Positions 40,820 through 49,411 of a DNA stretch of 64,000 nt are shown here, in pieces. Where the stretch lies: assembly GCA_016200485.1 (NCBI GenBank), contig JACQEP010000019.1, forward strand, positions 1 to 64,000. Direction: 5' to 3'. The notes under the pieces were generated by a model, which worked only from the letters and a program-made list of their open reading frames with translations, made no database searches and was not told the DNA's origin. The stretch comes from Gammaproteobacteria bacterium. GTDB lineage: Bacteria > Pseudomonadota > Gammaproteobacteria > Tenderiales > Tenderiaceae. Position numbers and translations under genes: made by a program. Position 1 is the first letter of the stretch, and every line of letters begins with the position of its first letter.

Positions 40820-41440
40820 TCATTTCATTTTGTTCGATGATCCGTTCTGGATTCTAAGTTCCACGTTATTGGTCAGTTGCGGGTTTAGTACCCGGATAAT
40901 GAAGTTGCGACCATTGTTGCGAATATGAAGCCTTAAGTGAGAGGCTTTAGACTCGATTAGTGCTTTGATTGGCCGGAATAGCAGGCCACAACTGCCGCCA
41001 ATGCGCGCGGCATCCTTCAGTTGTTCGATAGATTCATGATCGGCTTCCGTTACCCAGCTGAGCACGGTAGCGCAGGTACCGCTACGTAATGCCTGCTCCA
41101 CTGCCCACAGCCCATTGTTATGCGGGTGGGGGCGGATGACGAGCGCGCGTTCAGGGTCGATTCCCGCTGCGCGAAATTGGGCGCGATAGGGCAATGATGG
41201 CGGTGCAATCCACGCCAGCCAGCGGTTATGGCGGCTCACTTGCGCCAGGGTAGGCAGTATCAGCTGGAGTGCGGTGGTGGCTGCGCCATCATAAAAAATC
41301 TCAGTGATCGTGCTGCTGGGCCAGCCATTATCGGGCAGGTGCAAATCAAGTGCGCTAAACCCGGTGGGTAACGCTGTCGCACCAGGTGGTGATTGGCATT
41401 CGATCTCGGATAAACCCAGGTCTAATTGTGATTGGCGCAT
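40820..41440 (-). CDS. SulA/ImuA family SOS protein
   Basis: 206 residues with a RecA-like core lacking a Walker A. The segments PTGFSALDLHLPDNGWPSST and LAWIAPPSLPYRAQFRAAGI are typical of the SulA (cell division inhibitor) and ImuA (mutasome accessory) families, which are related. It starts 2 bases after the lexA stop, so it is under LexA control, as in Pseudomonas lexA-sulA. No imuB or dnaE2 follows, which favours the SulA role (FtsZ inhibition during SOS) over ImuA. The family call is firm; the choice of function is an inference. Confidence 0.8.
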   Translation of the reverse strand: MRQSQLDLGLSEIECQSPPGATALPTGFSALDLHLPDNGWPSSTITEIFYDGAATTALQLILPTLAQVSRHNRWLAWIAPPSLPYRAQFRAAGIDPERALVIRPHPHNNGLWAVEQALRSGTCATVLSWVTEADHESIEQLKDAARIGGSCGLLFRPIKALIESKASHLRLHIRNNGRNFIIRVLNPQLTNNVELRIQNGSSNKMK

Positions 41441-41442
41441 GA

Positions 41443-42039
41443 TTACATTCCTGTACGTAGTACCCCGACGGCGATGCCTTCGAGGCTAAAGTTGTCGTGA
41501 CGTAAATCGACGCGGATCGGTTCAAAATCAGGATTTTCAGGCAATAGCGTGACGATGTTGCCGCGTTGGCGGAAACGTTTGACGGTAACCTCCTCCTCCA
41601 GACGGGCCACGACAATCTGATCGCTTGTGGCAGCAGGGGCGCGCTTAACCGCAAGCAGATCGCCATGCAGAATCCCGCAATCACGCATACTTTGGCCGTG
41701 GACGCGGAGTAAGTAATCGGCGCGTGGATGAAAAAAAGACGGATCGATCTGGAGATACTCCTCGATATGTTGTTGCGCGAGGATGGGTGCCCCGGCAGCA
41801 ACGCGGCCAACGATTGGCAAGCCGTTGGGTTCGGCCAGCCGGATGCCGCGCGAGGCGCCTTCCATGAGCTCAATGGCGCCATTCCGGGCCAGCGCTCGCA
41901 GATGATCTTCAGCGGCATTGGCAGAGCGGAATCCAAAGGCGTGGGCAATCTCGGCCCGGGTCGGCGGCATCCCCTGCGCCTGCATCCAACCCTTAATAAA
42001 GTCGAGGATTTGTTGTTGGCGTGTTGTCAGGTGGTCCAT
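41443..42039 (-). CDS. lexA: LexA SOS repressor
   Basis: 198 residues. The N-terminal winged helix ([29 protein letters not shown]) binds SOS boxes. The C-terminal S24 domain has the self-cleavage site A82-G83, catalytic Ser117 (GQSMRD) and Lys154 (TVKRF). RecA-stimulated autocleavage derepresses the regulon. Two SOS boxes lie immediately upstream, 7 and 28 bases before the start codon, giving autoregulation. sulA-like follows in the same operon. Confidence 0.97.
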   Translation of the reverse strand: MDHLTTRQQQILDFIKGWMQAQGMPPTRAEIAHAFGFRSANAAEDHLRALARNGAIELMEGASRGIRLAEPNGLPIVGRVAAGAPILAQQHIEEYLQIDPSFFHPRADYLLRVHGQSMRDCGILHGDLLAVKRAPAATSDQIVVARLEEEVTVKRFRQRGNIVTLLPENPDFEPIRVDLRHDNFSLEGIAVGVLRTGM

Positions 42040-42045
42040 GAATCA

Positions 42046-42061
42046 CTGTCCTTTTATACAG
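42046..42061 (-). promoter_or_regulatory. SOS box 1 of lexA
   Basis: Minus-strand CTGTATAAAAGGACAG, matching CTG-N10-CAG. Centre 21 bases from the second box, the same spacing as in E. coli lexA. Confidence 0.85.
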
Positions 42062-42066
42062 TCGTA

Positions 42067-42082
42067 CTGTGATTATAGACAG
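42067..42082 (-). promoter_or_regulatory. SOS box 2 of lexA
   Basis: Plus-strand CTGTGATTATAGACAG, matching CTG-N10-CAG. Tandem with box 1 upstream of the lexA start. Confidence 0.85.
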
Positions 42083-42154
42083 TCGAATGGGGATTGCAAG
42101 GGGGTGCCCTGCCTAATGGCTAGGCGAGAACAGCATTCACGCATTGGGTGACCA

Positions 42155-42174
42155 TGCCGCCTTTTTGAGCGGCA
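42155..42174 (-). terminator. Possible stem-loop after the cNMP-rhodanese gene
   Basis: TGCCGC and GCGGCA arms with an 8-base loop, 22 bases past the stop of the leftward gene. The T-run is in the loop, not after the stem, so this is weak evidence. Confidence 0.3.
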
Positions 42175-42195
42175 GTCTGGAAGACAGTAATCTGA

Positions 42196-43911
42196 TTACG
42201 GTTGGATAGTGGATGAAGCTGCGGTATCTGTAGTCGCTGTCGCACTCGGCGCATCAATCATGTCAGGCAGGATGTTATCGCTTGGATTGAGCCAAGGGGT
42301 GGATTCCGTGATTGGCGTGGAGGGTGGAGTGCTTGCCTCTACAGTCGCTGGCGCTGTTACTGCCGGAGTGATCACCGGTGCAGAGAGTGTGGGTGCCGGT
42401 GGTGTTTGAGGGTCGATTTTTTCAAGTGTGGTGTTCATCAGTCCCTGTGCAGCAACCACCGCCTGGCCTAACATCTGGATGAGACGATCAGTGCCCAGCA
42501 GGTAAATACTAAAGCTTGCCGTTGCCGTCAATGCCATCGCCAATACGATGCCGACAGCAGTGCCGTGTTTAAAGTTGTGAGCAGATGCCTCATTTTCAAT
42601 ATGAGTGACATTACTGCTTGCCAGTTTTACTGGTGCAGCCTGTGCGTTGGCAGTGATTCTAGAAACGAACGGCTTTGTCTTCTCAACAGTCTGTTCTGGG
42701 GCTTGTTGTTCGAGCAGTTCAGTTGGCGCATCTTCCACCAGGTCGCCCCAGTGATCGGCCAGCGAGCGTGAAACAGGCTTGGAAGCTGATTGTTTTGGTG
42801 TAACAACTTCAGTAACGGTTGGCACGATAACCACCGCATCATTTGCCGCAGTATTTTCAGCAGGTCGGGTGATGGTTGTGGCGCTGAGGCCACCATCCAG
42901 TATGAAGGCATCGAAGCCATGACGGCTGAGGAGGAAGGCAGCGACAGCGCTACGGCTGCCATCGTCACAGTAAACAATGTATTTGCGATTTGTGTCCAGC
43001 ACTTTTAGCTTTAATCGTAACATGGAGAGTGGGATATTAAAGGCGCCGGGAAGATGCGCAGCGCCGAATTCTTCTGGCATCCGCACATCAAGAAAAACCG
43101 CGCCCAGCGAAATCAATTCATTGCTTTCCTGCCAGGAGACAGTGTTGAGTAATGGGTCGGCCAGTGCTTCTGAAAAATCCTTTTTCGAGAGTTGCATCAA
43201 TGCGCCATCTTCAATCATGGTGACGCTGGCGTTACGGGCGCCGTCTGCCAACAAGGCTTCTTCACCAAAGGCGTCGCCTTCGTTGAGGACGGCAAGATTG
43301 ATTTCCTTGCTGTTGGCTTCGGGTTTGCGGCTCACCTGGCAGCGGCCTTCTTTGACAATGTAATAAAATTCATCATGATCATCTTGCTTGATCACGACGT
43401 CGCCGGCGTGGACTTTGACTTCACGCATCCGGTTGAGCAGGCTTTGAATCTGGTCCTCGTTAAAGCGCAACAAACCGCGTGAACGCAGGAGTCTATCCAT
43501 CCATTCGTGATTTTGACCCACAGCCATTTCGGTGACCTGATAGGCGCTGGGATTGGTCCAGCTAATAAAGAGCTCCAGCATGTCGGCATCAAAACTTAAT
43601 AATGTGACGTCGCTGTGGGCGCTGGCTGAGATCTGGCCCGGTAGATGTGCGCCGAGGGGTTGACGGGCAGTCATGGAACCGGCGGCAATAATGACCTGTT
43701 TGCGCTGAGCGGTGAAGAGTTCGACTTCTCCTTCCATCAGGAAATAAACCCGTTTGTCCTGAGTGCCCTGATCAAAAATGGGTGTGCCGGCCGAGAGGCG
43801 GCTGCTGATCGAGGTACGTAACAGCTCCTGGGAATCATCACGGCTAAGCCTGTCCAGCGGCGAAAACTGCCGCAGGGCATCGAAATCTATGGCTTGATTT
43901 GGGTTGTTCAT
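42196..43911 (-). CDS. Double cNMP-binding, rhodanese, single-helix membrane protein
   Basis: About 571 residues from the ATG at 43911, which follows GGGAG by 6 bases. Order: cNMP-like domain 1 (~20-125, lacking the canonical FGE...R phosphate cassette), cNMP domain 2 (~147-255, with FGEEALLADGARNASV, the intact cassette), rhodanese (~262-350, active Cys315 in YCDDGSRSA), an acidic linker, a membrane helix (~451-473) and a proline/threonine-rich tail. The N-terminal sensors are likely cytoplasmic and the tail periplasmic. It may link cyclic-nucleotide levels to sulfur transfer, an inference from domain content only. It lies upstream of lexA on the same strand with a ~156-base gap. Confidence 0.88.
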   Translation of the reverse strand: MNNPNQAIDFDALRQFSPLDRLSRDDSQELLRTSISSRLSAGTPIFDQGTQDKRVYFLMEGEVELFTAQRKQVIIAAGSMTARQPLGAHLPGQISASAHSDVTLLSFDADMLELFISWTNPSAYQVTEMAVGQNHEWMDRLLRSRGLLRFNEDQIQSLLNRMREVKVHAGDVVIKQDDHDEFYYIVKEGRCQVSRKPEANSKEINLAVLNEGDAFGEEALLADGARNASVTMIEDGALMQLSKKDFSEALADPLLNTVSWQESNELISLGAVFLDVRMPEEFGAAHLPGAFNIPLSMLRLKLKVLDTNRKYIVYCDDGSRSAVAAFLLSRHGFDAFILDGGLSATTITRPAENTAANDAVVIVPTVTEVVTPKQSASKPVSRSLADHWGDLVEDAPTELLEQQAPEQTVEKTKPFVSRITANAQAAPVKLASSNVTHIENEASAHNFKHGTAVGIVLAMALTATASFSIYLLGTDRLIQMLGQAVVAAQGLMNTTLEKIDPQTPPAPTLSAPVITPAVTAPATVEASTPPSTPITESTPWLNPSDNILPDMIDAPSATATTDTAASSTIQP

Positions 43912-44250
43912 TGACTGCTCCCAGGGTATGACCTGATTTAACCAGTTGGGCGCCATGGCGCGGAAACAGCCTGAAATAGGCTGCCTACTAAGTAATCGGT
44001 ACCAGTGCGGGTAGTCTTAGCCTGGCCTGTGCGGTAGGTCTCATTCCGGTTGTGACCGGGGTGGAGAAACCAGGAATTTCTTTGAATATAGCCGCTGTTT
44101 GGGCTGCCGCCAATCATAATTTAAGAGATGTTACCTGAGTAAATGGCTGTGTTATGGCGGGAAGAATATGGCCAGATTTGGGTATAAACTAAAGCATCCT
44201 GACCCTGAAATGGATGGGCGCAACTAAGATTTTTACTGCGGGGGTGGTCC
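43912..44250. other. Gene-free 339-base spacer
   Basis: Divergent region between the leftward cNMP-rhodanese gene and the rightward DUF6763 gene. It must hold both promoters, but I see no convincing -35/-10 pair, palindrome or RNA structure in it. Confidence 0.5.
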
Positions 44251-44553
44251 ATGCTGGAAGAGATTAGAGCAGAAGTGGGTGCCTGGTATCAGAATAGTGT
44301 TGGCCAGGTATTTGAAGTCGTGGCTGTCGATGTAGACGAAGGCACGGTAGAGATACAGTATTTTGAAGGTGAAATCGAAGAGCTGGATATGGATACCTGG
44401 GCCGAGCTGGAGTTGACGCCGATTGAGCCTCCCGAAGATTGGACCGGTGCTTATGATGAATTGAATCGTGACGATCGTGGGTACAGCGATCAGATTCAAC
44501 GTCCTGAGGATTGGTCCGGGCCATTGGGTGTGATTGAGCCGGAGCAAGAGTAG
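44251..44553 (+). CDS. DUF6763 family small acidic protein
   Basis: 100 residues, strongly acidic. It opens EEIRAEVGAWYQNSVGQVFEVVAV and has the repeated motif PPEDWTGAYDEL ... RPEDWSGPLGV that I associate with DUF6763. No signal peptide. The function is unknown. A GGGGGTGG segment precedes the ATG. A degraded pcm follows in the same direction. Confidence 0.75.
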   Translation: MLEEIRAEVGAWYQNSVGQVFEVVAVDVDEGTVEIQYFEGEIEELDMDTWAELELTPIEPPEDWTGAYDELNRDDRGYSDQIQRPEDWSGPLGVIEPEQE

Positions 44554-44564
44554 ATGCCCAGCTG

Positions 44565-45171
44565 ATGGCGGATAAAAGCAGCGGCATGCTGGGTTAAGCG
44601 TGTCGCGATTGATCCACGGATTCTGTCGGTGATAGTCAAGTGCCGCGCCACCAATTTGTATCCTCCGAGCTGGGGTTTGCGGCCGATGACAATGGCCCAT
44701 TGCCCATCGGCCATGGGTAAACGATTTCGCAGCCCTACATCGTTGCGCTGATGACGGACTTATTGCGACTGGAGCCTGAATATACAGTGCTGGAGATTGG
44801 TGCCGGTTCCGGATATCAGGCAGCGGTGTTATCGCAAGTGGTCAGCAAGATTTACAGCATCGAAATTATTCTGGAGCTTGCTGCCGCGGCCGCAACGCTT
44901 GGGCTACACTAATGTCGATGTGCGGCAAGGAAATGGCCGGCTTGGATTGTCTGAGCATGCGCCATTCGATGCCATTATGGTAATGGCCGCCGCAGAGGCG
45001 ATTCCGCCGGCATCGATCGAGCAATTGCGCTCCGGTGGGCGCCTAGTGATTCCAGTGGGAAATCGCTATTATGGTCAAGACTTGCAGCTGCTGGGTAAAG
45101 CGGAAAATGGCAAGAGCAGTATAGAAAATATCTTACCGGTGGCCTTTGTGCCGCTGACTGGTCGGAATTAA
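44565..45171 (+). pseudogene. pcm: Decayed protein-L-isoaspartate O-methyltransferase (pcm)
   Basis: The remnants read in three frames. The upstream part gives RVAIDPRILSVI; a one-base shift near 44638 then gives QVPRHQFV...DNGPLPIGHG. An in-frame TAA at 44718 stands exactly where Pcm has the Gln of GHGQTISQP (a C-to-T change). The same frame continues [19 protein letters not shown] and the SAM motif [11 protein letters not shown], and a further shift with loss of a few codons near 44898 moves to [20 protein letters not shown]...VAFVPLTG. Pcm repairs isoaspartyl residues; this copy should not make enzyme. Several independent lesions argue against one sequencing error. Confidence 0.85.
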
Positions 45172-45199
45172 TTGAGTGCGCATTTGAGGCTGTTAAATA

Positions 45200-45718
45200 A
45201 TGACAAAAACCGGATCAATATTTGATCAACTGGAACAGTTGGGTAGTGGCACTTCTTATGCCGCACAGCTTGGCGACATGCTGGAACAGGTCGACATGTT
45301 CCGCGATCTCAATCGCCAGGATATCGACCGTCTTGCCAGTTATGTGCAAGCCTATCAAGCCAAGCCAGGCTCGAAGTTGTTGCGGGAAGGCGACCGCGAA
45401 TCGTATATGTTCATTCTGGTGGCAGGGAAACTTGATATTTTCAAGCAACAGGGCGAAGGTGGTGAGGAAAAGAAGATCGCCACTGTGCGCGCTGGAAAGA
45501 CCATCGGCGAAATGTCGGTGATTGATGGCATGCCACATTCGGCTACCGTGGTTGTGGTCGAGTCCGCCAAGTTGTTACTGCTTACCAAACGCAACCTCGA
45601 TCTGTTGACTGAGCAGGTCCCTGATCTAGGTGTTAAATTGCTGCGGCGTTTGGCGCAGTTAATGAGTTTGCGTTTACGGCAGACCAGTGGTGTGTTGATC
45701 GATTATCTCAAGAGTTAA
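45200..45718 (+). CDS. Cyclic nucleotide-binding domain protein without output domain
   Basis: 172 residues. One cNMP-binding domain (~30-150) includes the cassette IGEMSVIDGMPHSATVV, here with Ser in place of the canonical Arg before the Ala, which could weaken cAMP binding. There is no helix-turn-helix, so it is not a Crp-type regulator but a stand-alone sensor. The C-terminal helix (LLRRLAQLMSLRLRQT) may mediate dimer or partner contact. It begins 28 bases after pcm remnants; DUF2835 and mazG follow closely on the same strand. Confidence 0.85.
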   Translation: MTKTGSIFDQLEQLGSGTSYAAQLGDMLEQVDMFRDLNRQDIDRLASYVQAYQAKPGSKLLREGDRESYMFILVAGKLDIFKQQGEGGEEKKIATVRAGKTIGEMSVIDGMPHSATVVVVESAKLLLLTKRNLDLLTEQVPDLGVKLLRRLAQLMSLRLRQTSGVLIDYLKS

Positions 45719-45729
45719 GGTGTCGGTGA

Positions 45730-45963
45730 TTGGCTGCCTCACACAAAATTCAGGTTCGGCTTAATATTGCCCCTGATGTCTATGAAAGTTATTACCATGG
45801 CACTGTGCGGGAAGTGGTAGCCGTCAGTGTCGATGGCCGCAGGTTGCGATTTCCGGCCAATATCCTGCAATCATTCGTGTTGCATGACGGGGTGAATGGT
45901 CTGTTTGAAATCGAATTTAATCAAGACAATAAGTTTATCGCAATTCGGCGTGTTGAAGGTTAA
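45730..45963 (+). CDS. DUF2835 family protein
   Basis: 77 residues starting at TTG, with AAGGTG about 9 bases upstream and no better start. The family pattern, APDVYESYYHGTVREVVAVS followed by GRRLRFPANILQSFVLHDGVNG, is intact. Cytoplasmic, function unknown. It lies 11 bases after the cNMP gene and 23 bases before mazG, inside one probable operon. Confidence 0.82.
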   Translation: MAASHKIQVRLNIAPDVYESYYHGTVREVVAVSVDGRRLRFPANILQSFVLHDGVNGLFEIEFNQDNKFIAIRRVEG

Positions 45964-45986
45964 ATTTTTAAATTCTTAGGATTGTC

Positions 45987-46787
45987 ATGCAACGATTATT
46001 AACGATAATGGCGCAGCTGCGCGATCCTGAGACAGGCTGCCCCTGGGATCGAGAGCAAACCTTTGCCACAATACTGCCGTACACTCTGGAAGAGGCCTAC
46101 GAAGTCGCCGATGCGATTGATCAGCAGGATATGGCTGCATTGCGCGCCGAACTGGGCGATTTACTATTTCAGGTGGTATTTCACACACGCATGGCCGAAG
46201 AGGCCGGCGAGTTCAATTTTAATGATGTTGTCGCTGAAATTAGCGCCAAACTAACGCGTCGTCATCCGCATGTTTTTGGCGAGGCAAAGATTGCCGATGC
46301 CGGTGCGCAAACCGTGGCCTGGGAACAATACAAACAATCTGAACGCCAGGCCAAAGCGATAGGAAATCAGCGCCCGGCCAGTATCCTTGATGATGTGCCG
46401 CGCGCCTTGCCCGGTTTGTTGCGCGCAGTGAAATTGCAGCGTCGTGCGGCGCGGGTCGGCTTCGACTGGCCGGATCTGGGGCCAGTGCTAGCCAAGATCG
46501 AAGAAGAATTGCAGGAAATTCGAGAAGAATTGGCGTCTGGTGCTGATCATGCACGGATGACGCATGAAGTCGGTGATTTATTGTTCGCCTGTGCCAATCT
46601 GGCGCGGCATGTCGGTGTTGATCCTGAAGTGGCGATGCGCGGCATTAACGAACGTTTTGAATGGCGATTCCGGCGGATTGAAGCGTTGTTGCAGGCGAAA
46701 GGGCGTTCAGTGGAGCAGTCTACGCTGGAAGAGATGGATGCTTTATGGGATCAGGCAAAGCTTGAGGAAAAAGAGAACAGAAAATGA
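45987..46787 (+). CDS. mazG: Nucleoside triphosphate pyrophosphohydrolase MazG
   Basis: 266 residues, the double-domain housekeeping MazG. The N-terminal CPWDREQTFATILPYTLEEAYE and GDLLFQVVFHTRMAEE, and the C-terminal EELQEIREEL and GDLLFACANLARH, supply two EExxE/EhxxD magnesium sites. It hydrolyses NTPs to NMP and pyrophosphate, clearing aberrant nucleotides and modulating ppGpp. Its stop overlaps the next start (ATGA). Confidence 0.96.
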   Translation: MQRLLTIMAQLRDPETGCPWDREQTFATILPYTLEEAYEVADAIDQQDMAALRAELGDLLFQVVFHTRMAEEAGEFNFNDVVAEISAKLTRRHPHVFGEAKIADAGAQTVAWEQYKQSERQAKAIGNQRPASILDDVPRALPGLLRAVKLQRRAARVGFDWPDLGPVLAKIEEELQEIREELASGADHARMTHEVGDLLFACANLARHVGVDPEVAMRGINERFEWRFRRIEALLQAKGRSVEQSTLEEMDALWDQAKLEEKENRK

Positions 46788-48103
46788 AGTGGCTAGTTAA
46801 CATTGGCTTGGTGTTGTCAGTCCTCTTGTCTGTCTCTGCACAGGCGACGATTGATATTGTCTATTCCGGCAACATTGATGGCGAGCTGGAACCTTGCGGA
46901 TGCGCCGTCGAAGGTAATCTCGGTGGTATTCTGCGCCACGCCACGACTGTGGATCGCCTGCGGCAAGAACATCCGGATTTATTTGTGATCTCTGCCGGCG
47001 GCCTGATTGCGAGCGCCGTGCCGCAAGATCGGTTGACGTCGGAATATATTCTCAAAGGCTTTGCACGGTTGGGATACGATGCAGTGGGTGTGCAGTGGAG
47101 CGATTTGGCTTATAGCGAAACATTCACCCGGCAATCGCCCATTCCCTGGGTGGCAAGTAACTGGCTGGGCGCTGGTTTTGAACACGAAAAAGTCATCGCC
47201 AAAGGCAAAACCAAAATCGCCTTTTTCTCCTGGCTCGATCCGGCACAATCACCGCACCTGGCAATGAAAGGGAGGGAGCGTGTGGTTGAAGAGAGGTTGA
47301 TTGCGTTAACCAAACGGTTACGCCAAGCGCAGCACAAAGGCATGCTCACGGTGTTAACAACGAGTATGACGCTACAAGAGGCTAAGGCACAGCTGCCATT
47401 GCGTTATGTCGATGTACTCACCATTCGTGCTGCCTACGAGGTGTACGGCGAACCGCAAAAGATTGGTAAGACGCTAGTGTTGCAGCCTGGTTCGCGTGGT
47501 ATGCGTTTGGGTCATATCGCGCTGGAGCGTGGTCGGGATGGTCGCATCCAGAACTGGCGCAATGAAACGATCCCCATGCCGCCCGCCGTGCCGGATGCTG
47601 CACGTATGGCAGATTGGTATGCCGCATACACTGCGCAATTGAAGAGCGACTACGAAGCGCGCACCACCCTGCTCAAGGCGCGGCAATCCGACGGTTCACC
47701 CTACGCCGGTGCCGAGTCATGCCAATCCTGTCATATCGAGAATCATGCGATCTGGCAGGAGACAAAACATAGCCGCGCCTTTAGTAAATTGGAAGGCGTC
47801 AACAAGGCCTTTGATCCGAACTGCATCGGTTGCCACAGCGTTGGGTTTAACCAAGACGGGGGTTTTATCGATCTTGAAGCCACCGAATCGTTGGCCAATG
47901 TCCAGTGCGAAAACTGCCACGGCGCGGCACGGGCCCATGCCGAGTCGGGTGGCCAAAAGAAGACCGCCAATGTTGGCTGGCAACCCAAGCAAATGTGCGC
48001 CCAGTGTCATGATCGCAAACACAGCCCCGGTTTTGATTTTGACCGTTATTGGCCCAAGATACGCCATGGCGGCATCAAGCAAAATCCTCTTGACAAGCAA
48101 TAG
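46784..48103 (+). CDS. Exported tetraheme cytochrome with UshA-like N-terminal domain
   Basis: 439 residues. A signal peptide (~1-22) is followed by a domain resembling the N-terminus of UshA/metallophosphatases (~23-290), which starts VYSGNIDGELEPCGC...GNLGGILR. The metal ligands are altered: the usual DxH is replaced in SGNIDGE, and GD by GG in FVISAGGLI. The C-terminal part carries four CxxCH hemes at C313, C347, C375 and C405. It is expected in the periplasm in electron transfer. The PCGC...LGG pattern is known from multiheme-associated phosphatase-like proteins. It is coupled to mazG by a 4-base overlap. Confidence 0.85.
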   Translation: MKWLVNIGLVLSVLLSVSAQATIDIVYSGNIDGELEPCGCAVEGNLGGILRHATTVDRLRQEHPDLFVISAGGLIASAVPQDRLTSEYILKGFARLGYDAVGVQWSDLAYSETFTRQSPIPWVASNWLGAGFEHEKVIAKGKTKIAFFSWLDPAQSPHLAMKGRERVVEERLIALTKRLRQAQHKGMLTVLTTSMTLQEAKAQLPLRYVDVLTIRAAYEVYGEPQKIGKTLVLQPGSRGMRLGHIALERGRDGRIQNWRNETIPMPPAVPDAARMADWYAAYTAQLKSDYEARTTLLKARQSDGSPYAGAESCQSCHIENHAIWQETKHSRAFSKLEGVNKAFDPNCIGCHSVGFNQDGGFIDLEATESLANVQCENCHGAARAHAESGGQKKTANVGWQPKQMCAQCHDRKHSPGFDFDRYWPKIRHGGIKQNPLDKQ

Positions 48104-48252
48104 TCATTCAACGCAAATTAGCAACATGATTAATTTTCTGCATATGCCGCGAGCCGCAAAGCGTTGCACCCGAGTAGTGTGGGGCAAGGTGGGTGCATCT
48201 GCGTATATGGAGGGATGGTCGGTTTAGCTACTGATTGATACAAGAAATCCTG

Positions 48253-48291
48253 AAAAGGCCGCAGATGCGAATAGCACTGCGGCCTTTTTGT
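48253..48291 (+). terminator. Intrinsic terminator after the tetraheme gene
   Basis: AAAAGGCCGCAG and CTGCGGCCTTTTT arms with a 14-base loop; T-tract at the 3' end. It lies 150 bases past the tetraheme stop. Confidence 0.8.
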
Positions 48292-48302
48292 TTTGGTGTT
48301 GG

Positions 48303-48465
48303 TTCACCACAGAGACACGGAGCACACAGAGGTTTTGAGCGAGTCAGTATTAGTTTTCAATCGGCAGCCTGGGACATTATTTGGGAACGTAATACTGGTA
48401 GGAGTCGCAAAGCACCCGCATGCAACCTTCTATGTGCTCCGTGTCTCTGTGGTGAGAAGTTATTT
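48303..48465. repeat. Inverted repeat pair of the CACCACAGAGACACGGAG type
   Basis: The left arm CACCACAGAGACACGGAGCA (from 48305) and the right arm, inverted, GCTCCGTGTCTCTGTGGTGA (to about 48457) enclose about 110 bases just upstream of the EamA gene. Same family as 21079-21226. Confidence 0.75.
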
Positions 48466-48486
48466 TTAAAGATAGAGGAAAATGAA

Positions 48487-49371
48487 ATGTCAGTTCCAGC
48501 CGCCTATTTGGGCGTGATATTAATCTGGTCCACTACACCGCTCGCCATCCAGTGGAGCAGCAGTGGCGTTGGCTTCATGTTTGGCCTGACGGCGCGCATG
48601 ACGCTCGGCGCCGTGTTATGCGCGCTATTGCTGTTGGTACTGCGTCAACCGATCGCTTGGCATGATGCTGCGCGCCGTACCTATCTATTTGCTGGGGTAG
48701 CGCTCTACGGCGCGATGCTGAGTGTTTACTGGGCGGCGCAATATATCCCATCGGGATTGGTATCAGTGGTATACGGCTTGACCCCCATCGTCACCTCGAT
48801 TTTCGCTGCCATATGGCTCGGTGAACGCGCATTTCAGGCGCATAAACTAATGGGCATCGGTTTCGGCATCGTTGGGCTGGTGATTATCTTTCACCCCAGC
48901 GGCGAGCTTGAACACAACATGGTGTTGGGTGTGATGGGGGTCTTGATGTCAGTGATCATTCACAGTGCCAGCATGGTGTGGGTCAAACGGCTCGGCGCGC
49001 AAGTCTCGGCGGTTGCGGTGACGGGCGGCGCATTGTGGGTCGCTTTGGCTTTATATCTGGTCACTTGGTTTGTGCTTGATGGGCAGCTGCCAAATGCAAT
49101 ACCGGATCGCACCGTGAATGCCATTCTCTATCTTGGCGTAATGGGATCGGTAGTCGGTTTTGTGCTGTTTTATTACGCACTCAAACATGTCAGCGCCGGC
49201 GGCATGGCTTTGCTTACACTGGTAACACCAGTGCTGGCACTGGCCATGGGGCATTTGCTCAACGGCGAAGTGCTCGCTATGCAAACACTGTATGGAGCCG
49301 GGATCATTCTTGCCGGACTGGCAATACATCAGTGGGGTGATAAGGTATTTTCTCGTCCACTAAAACCATGA
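48487..49371 (+). CDS. EamA family (DMT) transporter
   Basis: 294 residues from the ATG at 48487, after AGAGGAAA; the frame stays open upstream through the repeat, but that part is not protein-like. Ten hydrophobic segments in two EamA repeats are visible, e.g. YLGVILIWSTTPLAIQWSS at the start and GSVVGFVLFYYALKHVSAG in the second half. Such drug/metabolite transporters usually export amino acids or metabolites; the substrate is not readable. A candidate terminator follows. Confidence 0.9.
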   Translation: MSVPAAYLGVILIWSTTPLAIQWSSSGVGFMFGLTARMTLGAVLCALLLLVLRQPIAWHDAARRTYLFAGVALYGAMLSVYWAAQYIPSGLVSVVYGLTPIVTSIFAAIWLGERAFQAHKLMGIGFGIVGLVIIFHPSGELEHNMVLGVMGVLMSVIIHSASMVWVKRLGAQVSAVAVTGGALWVALALYLVTWFVLDGQLPNAIPDRTVNAILYLGVMGSVVGFVLFYYALKHVSAGGMALLTLVTPVLALAMGHLLNGEVLAMQTLYGAGIILAGLAIHQWGDKVFSRPLKP

Positions 49372-49382
49372 GCCACAAACTG

Positions 49383-49411
49383 CCCTCTCAGCTAGAGAGG
49401 GGCAACTTTTT
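49383..49411 (+). terminator. Probable intrinsic terminator after the EamA gene
   Basis: CCCTCTC and GAGAGGG arms with a 5-base loop, followed after CAAC by five T's. It begins 12 bases past the stop. Confidence 0.6.

Noticed and set aside
48235..48486. Upstream extension of the EamA frame
   Set aside because: It crosses a terminator and an inverted repeat; the protein-like sequence and ribosome site begin at 48487.
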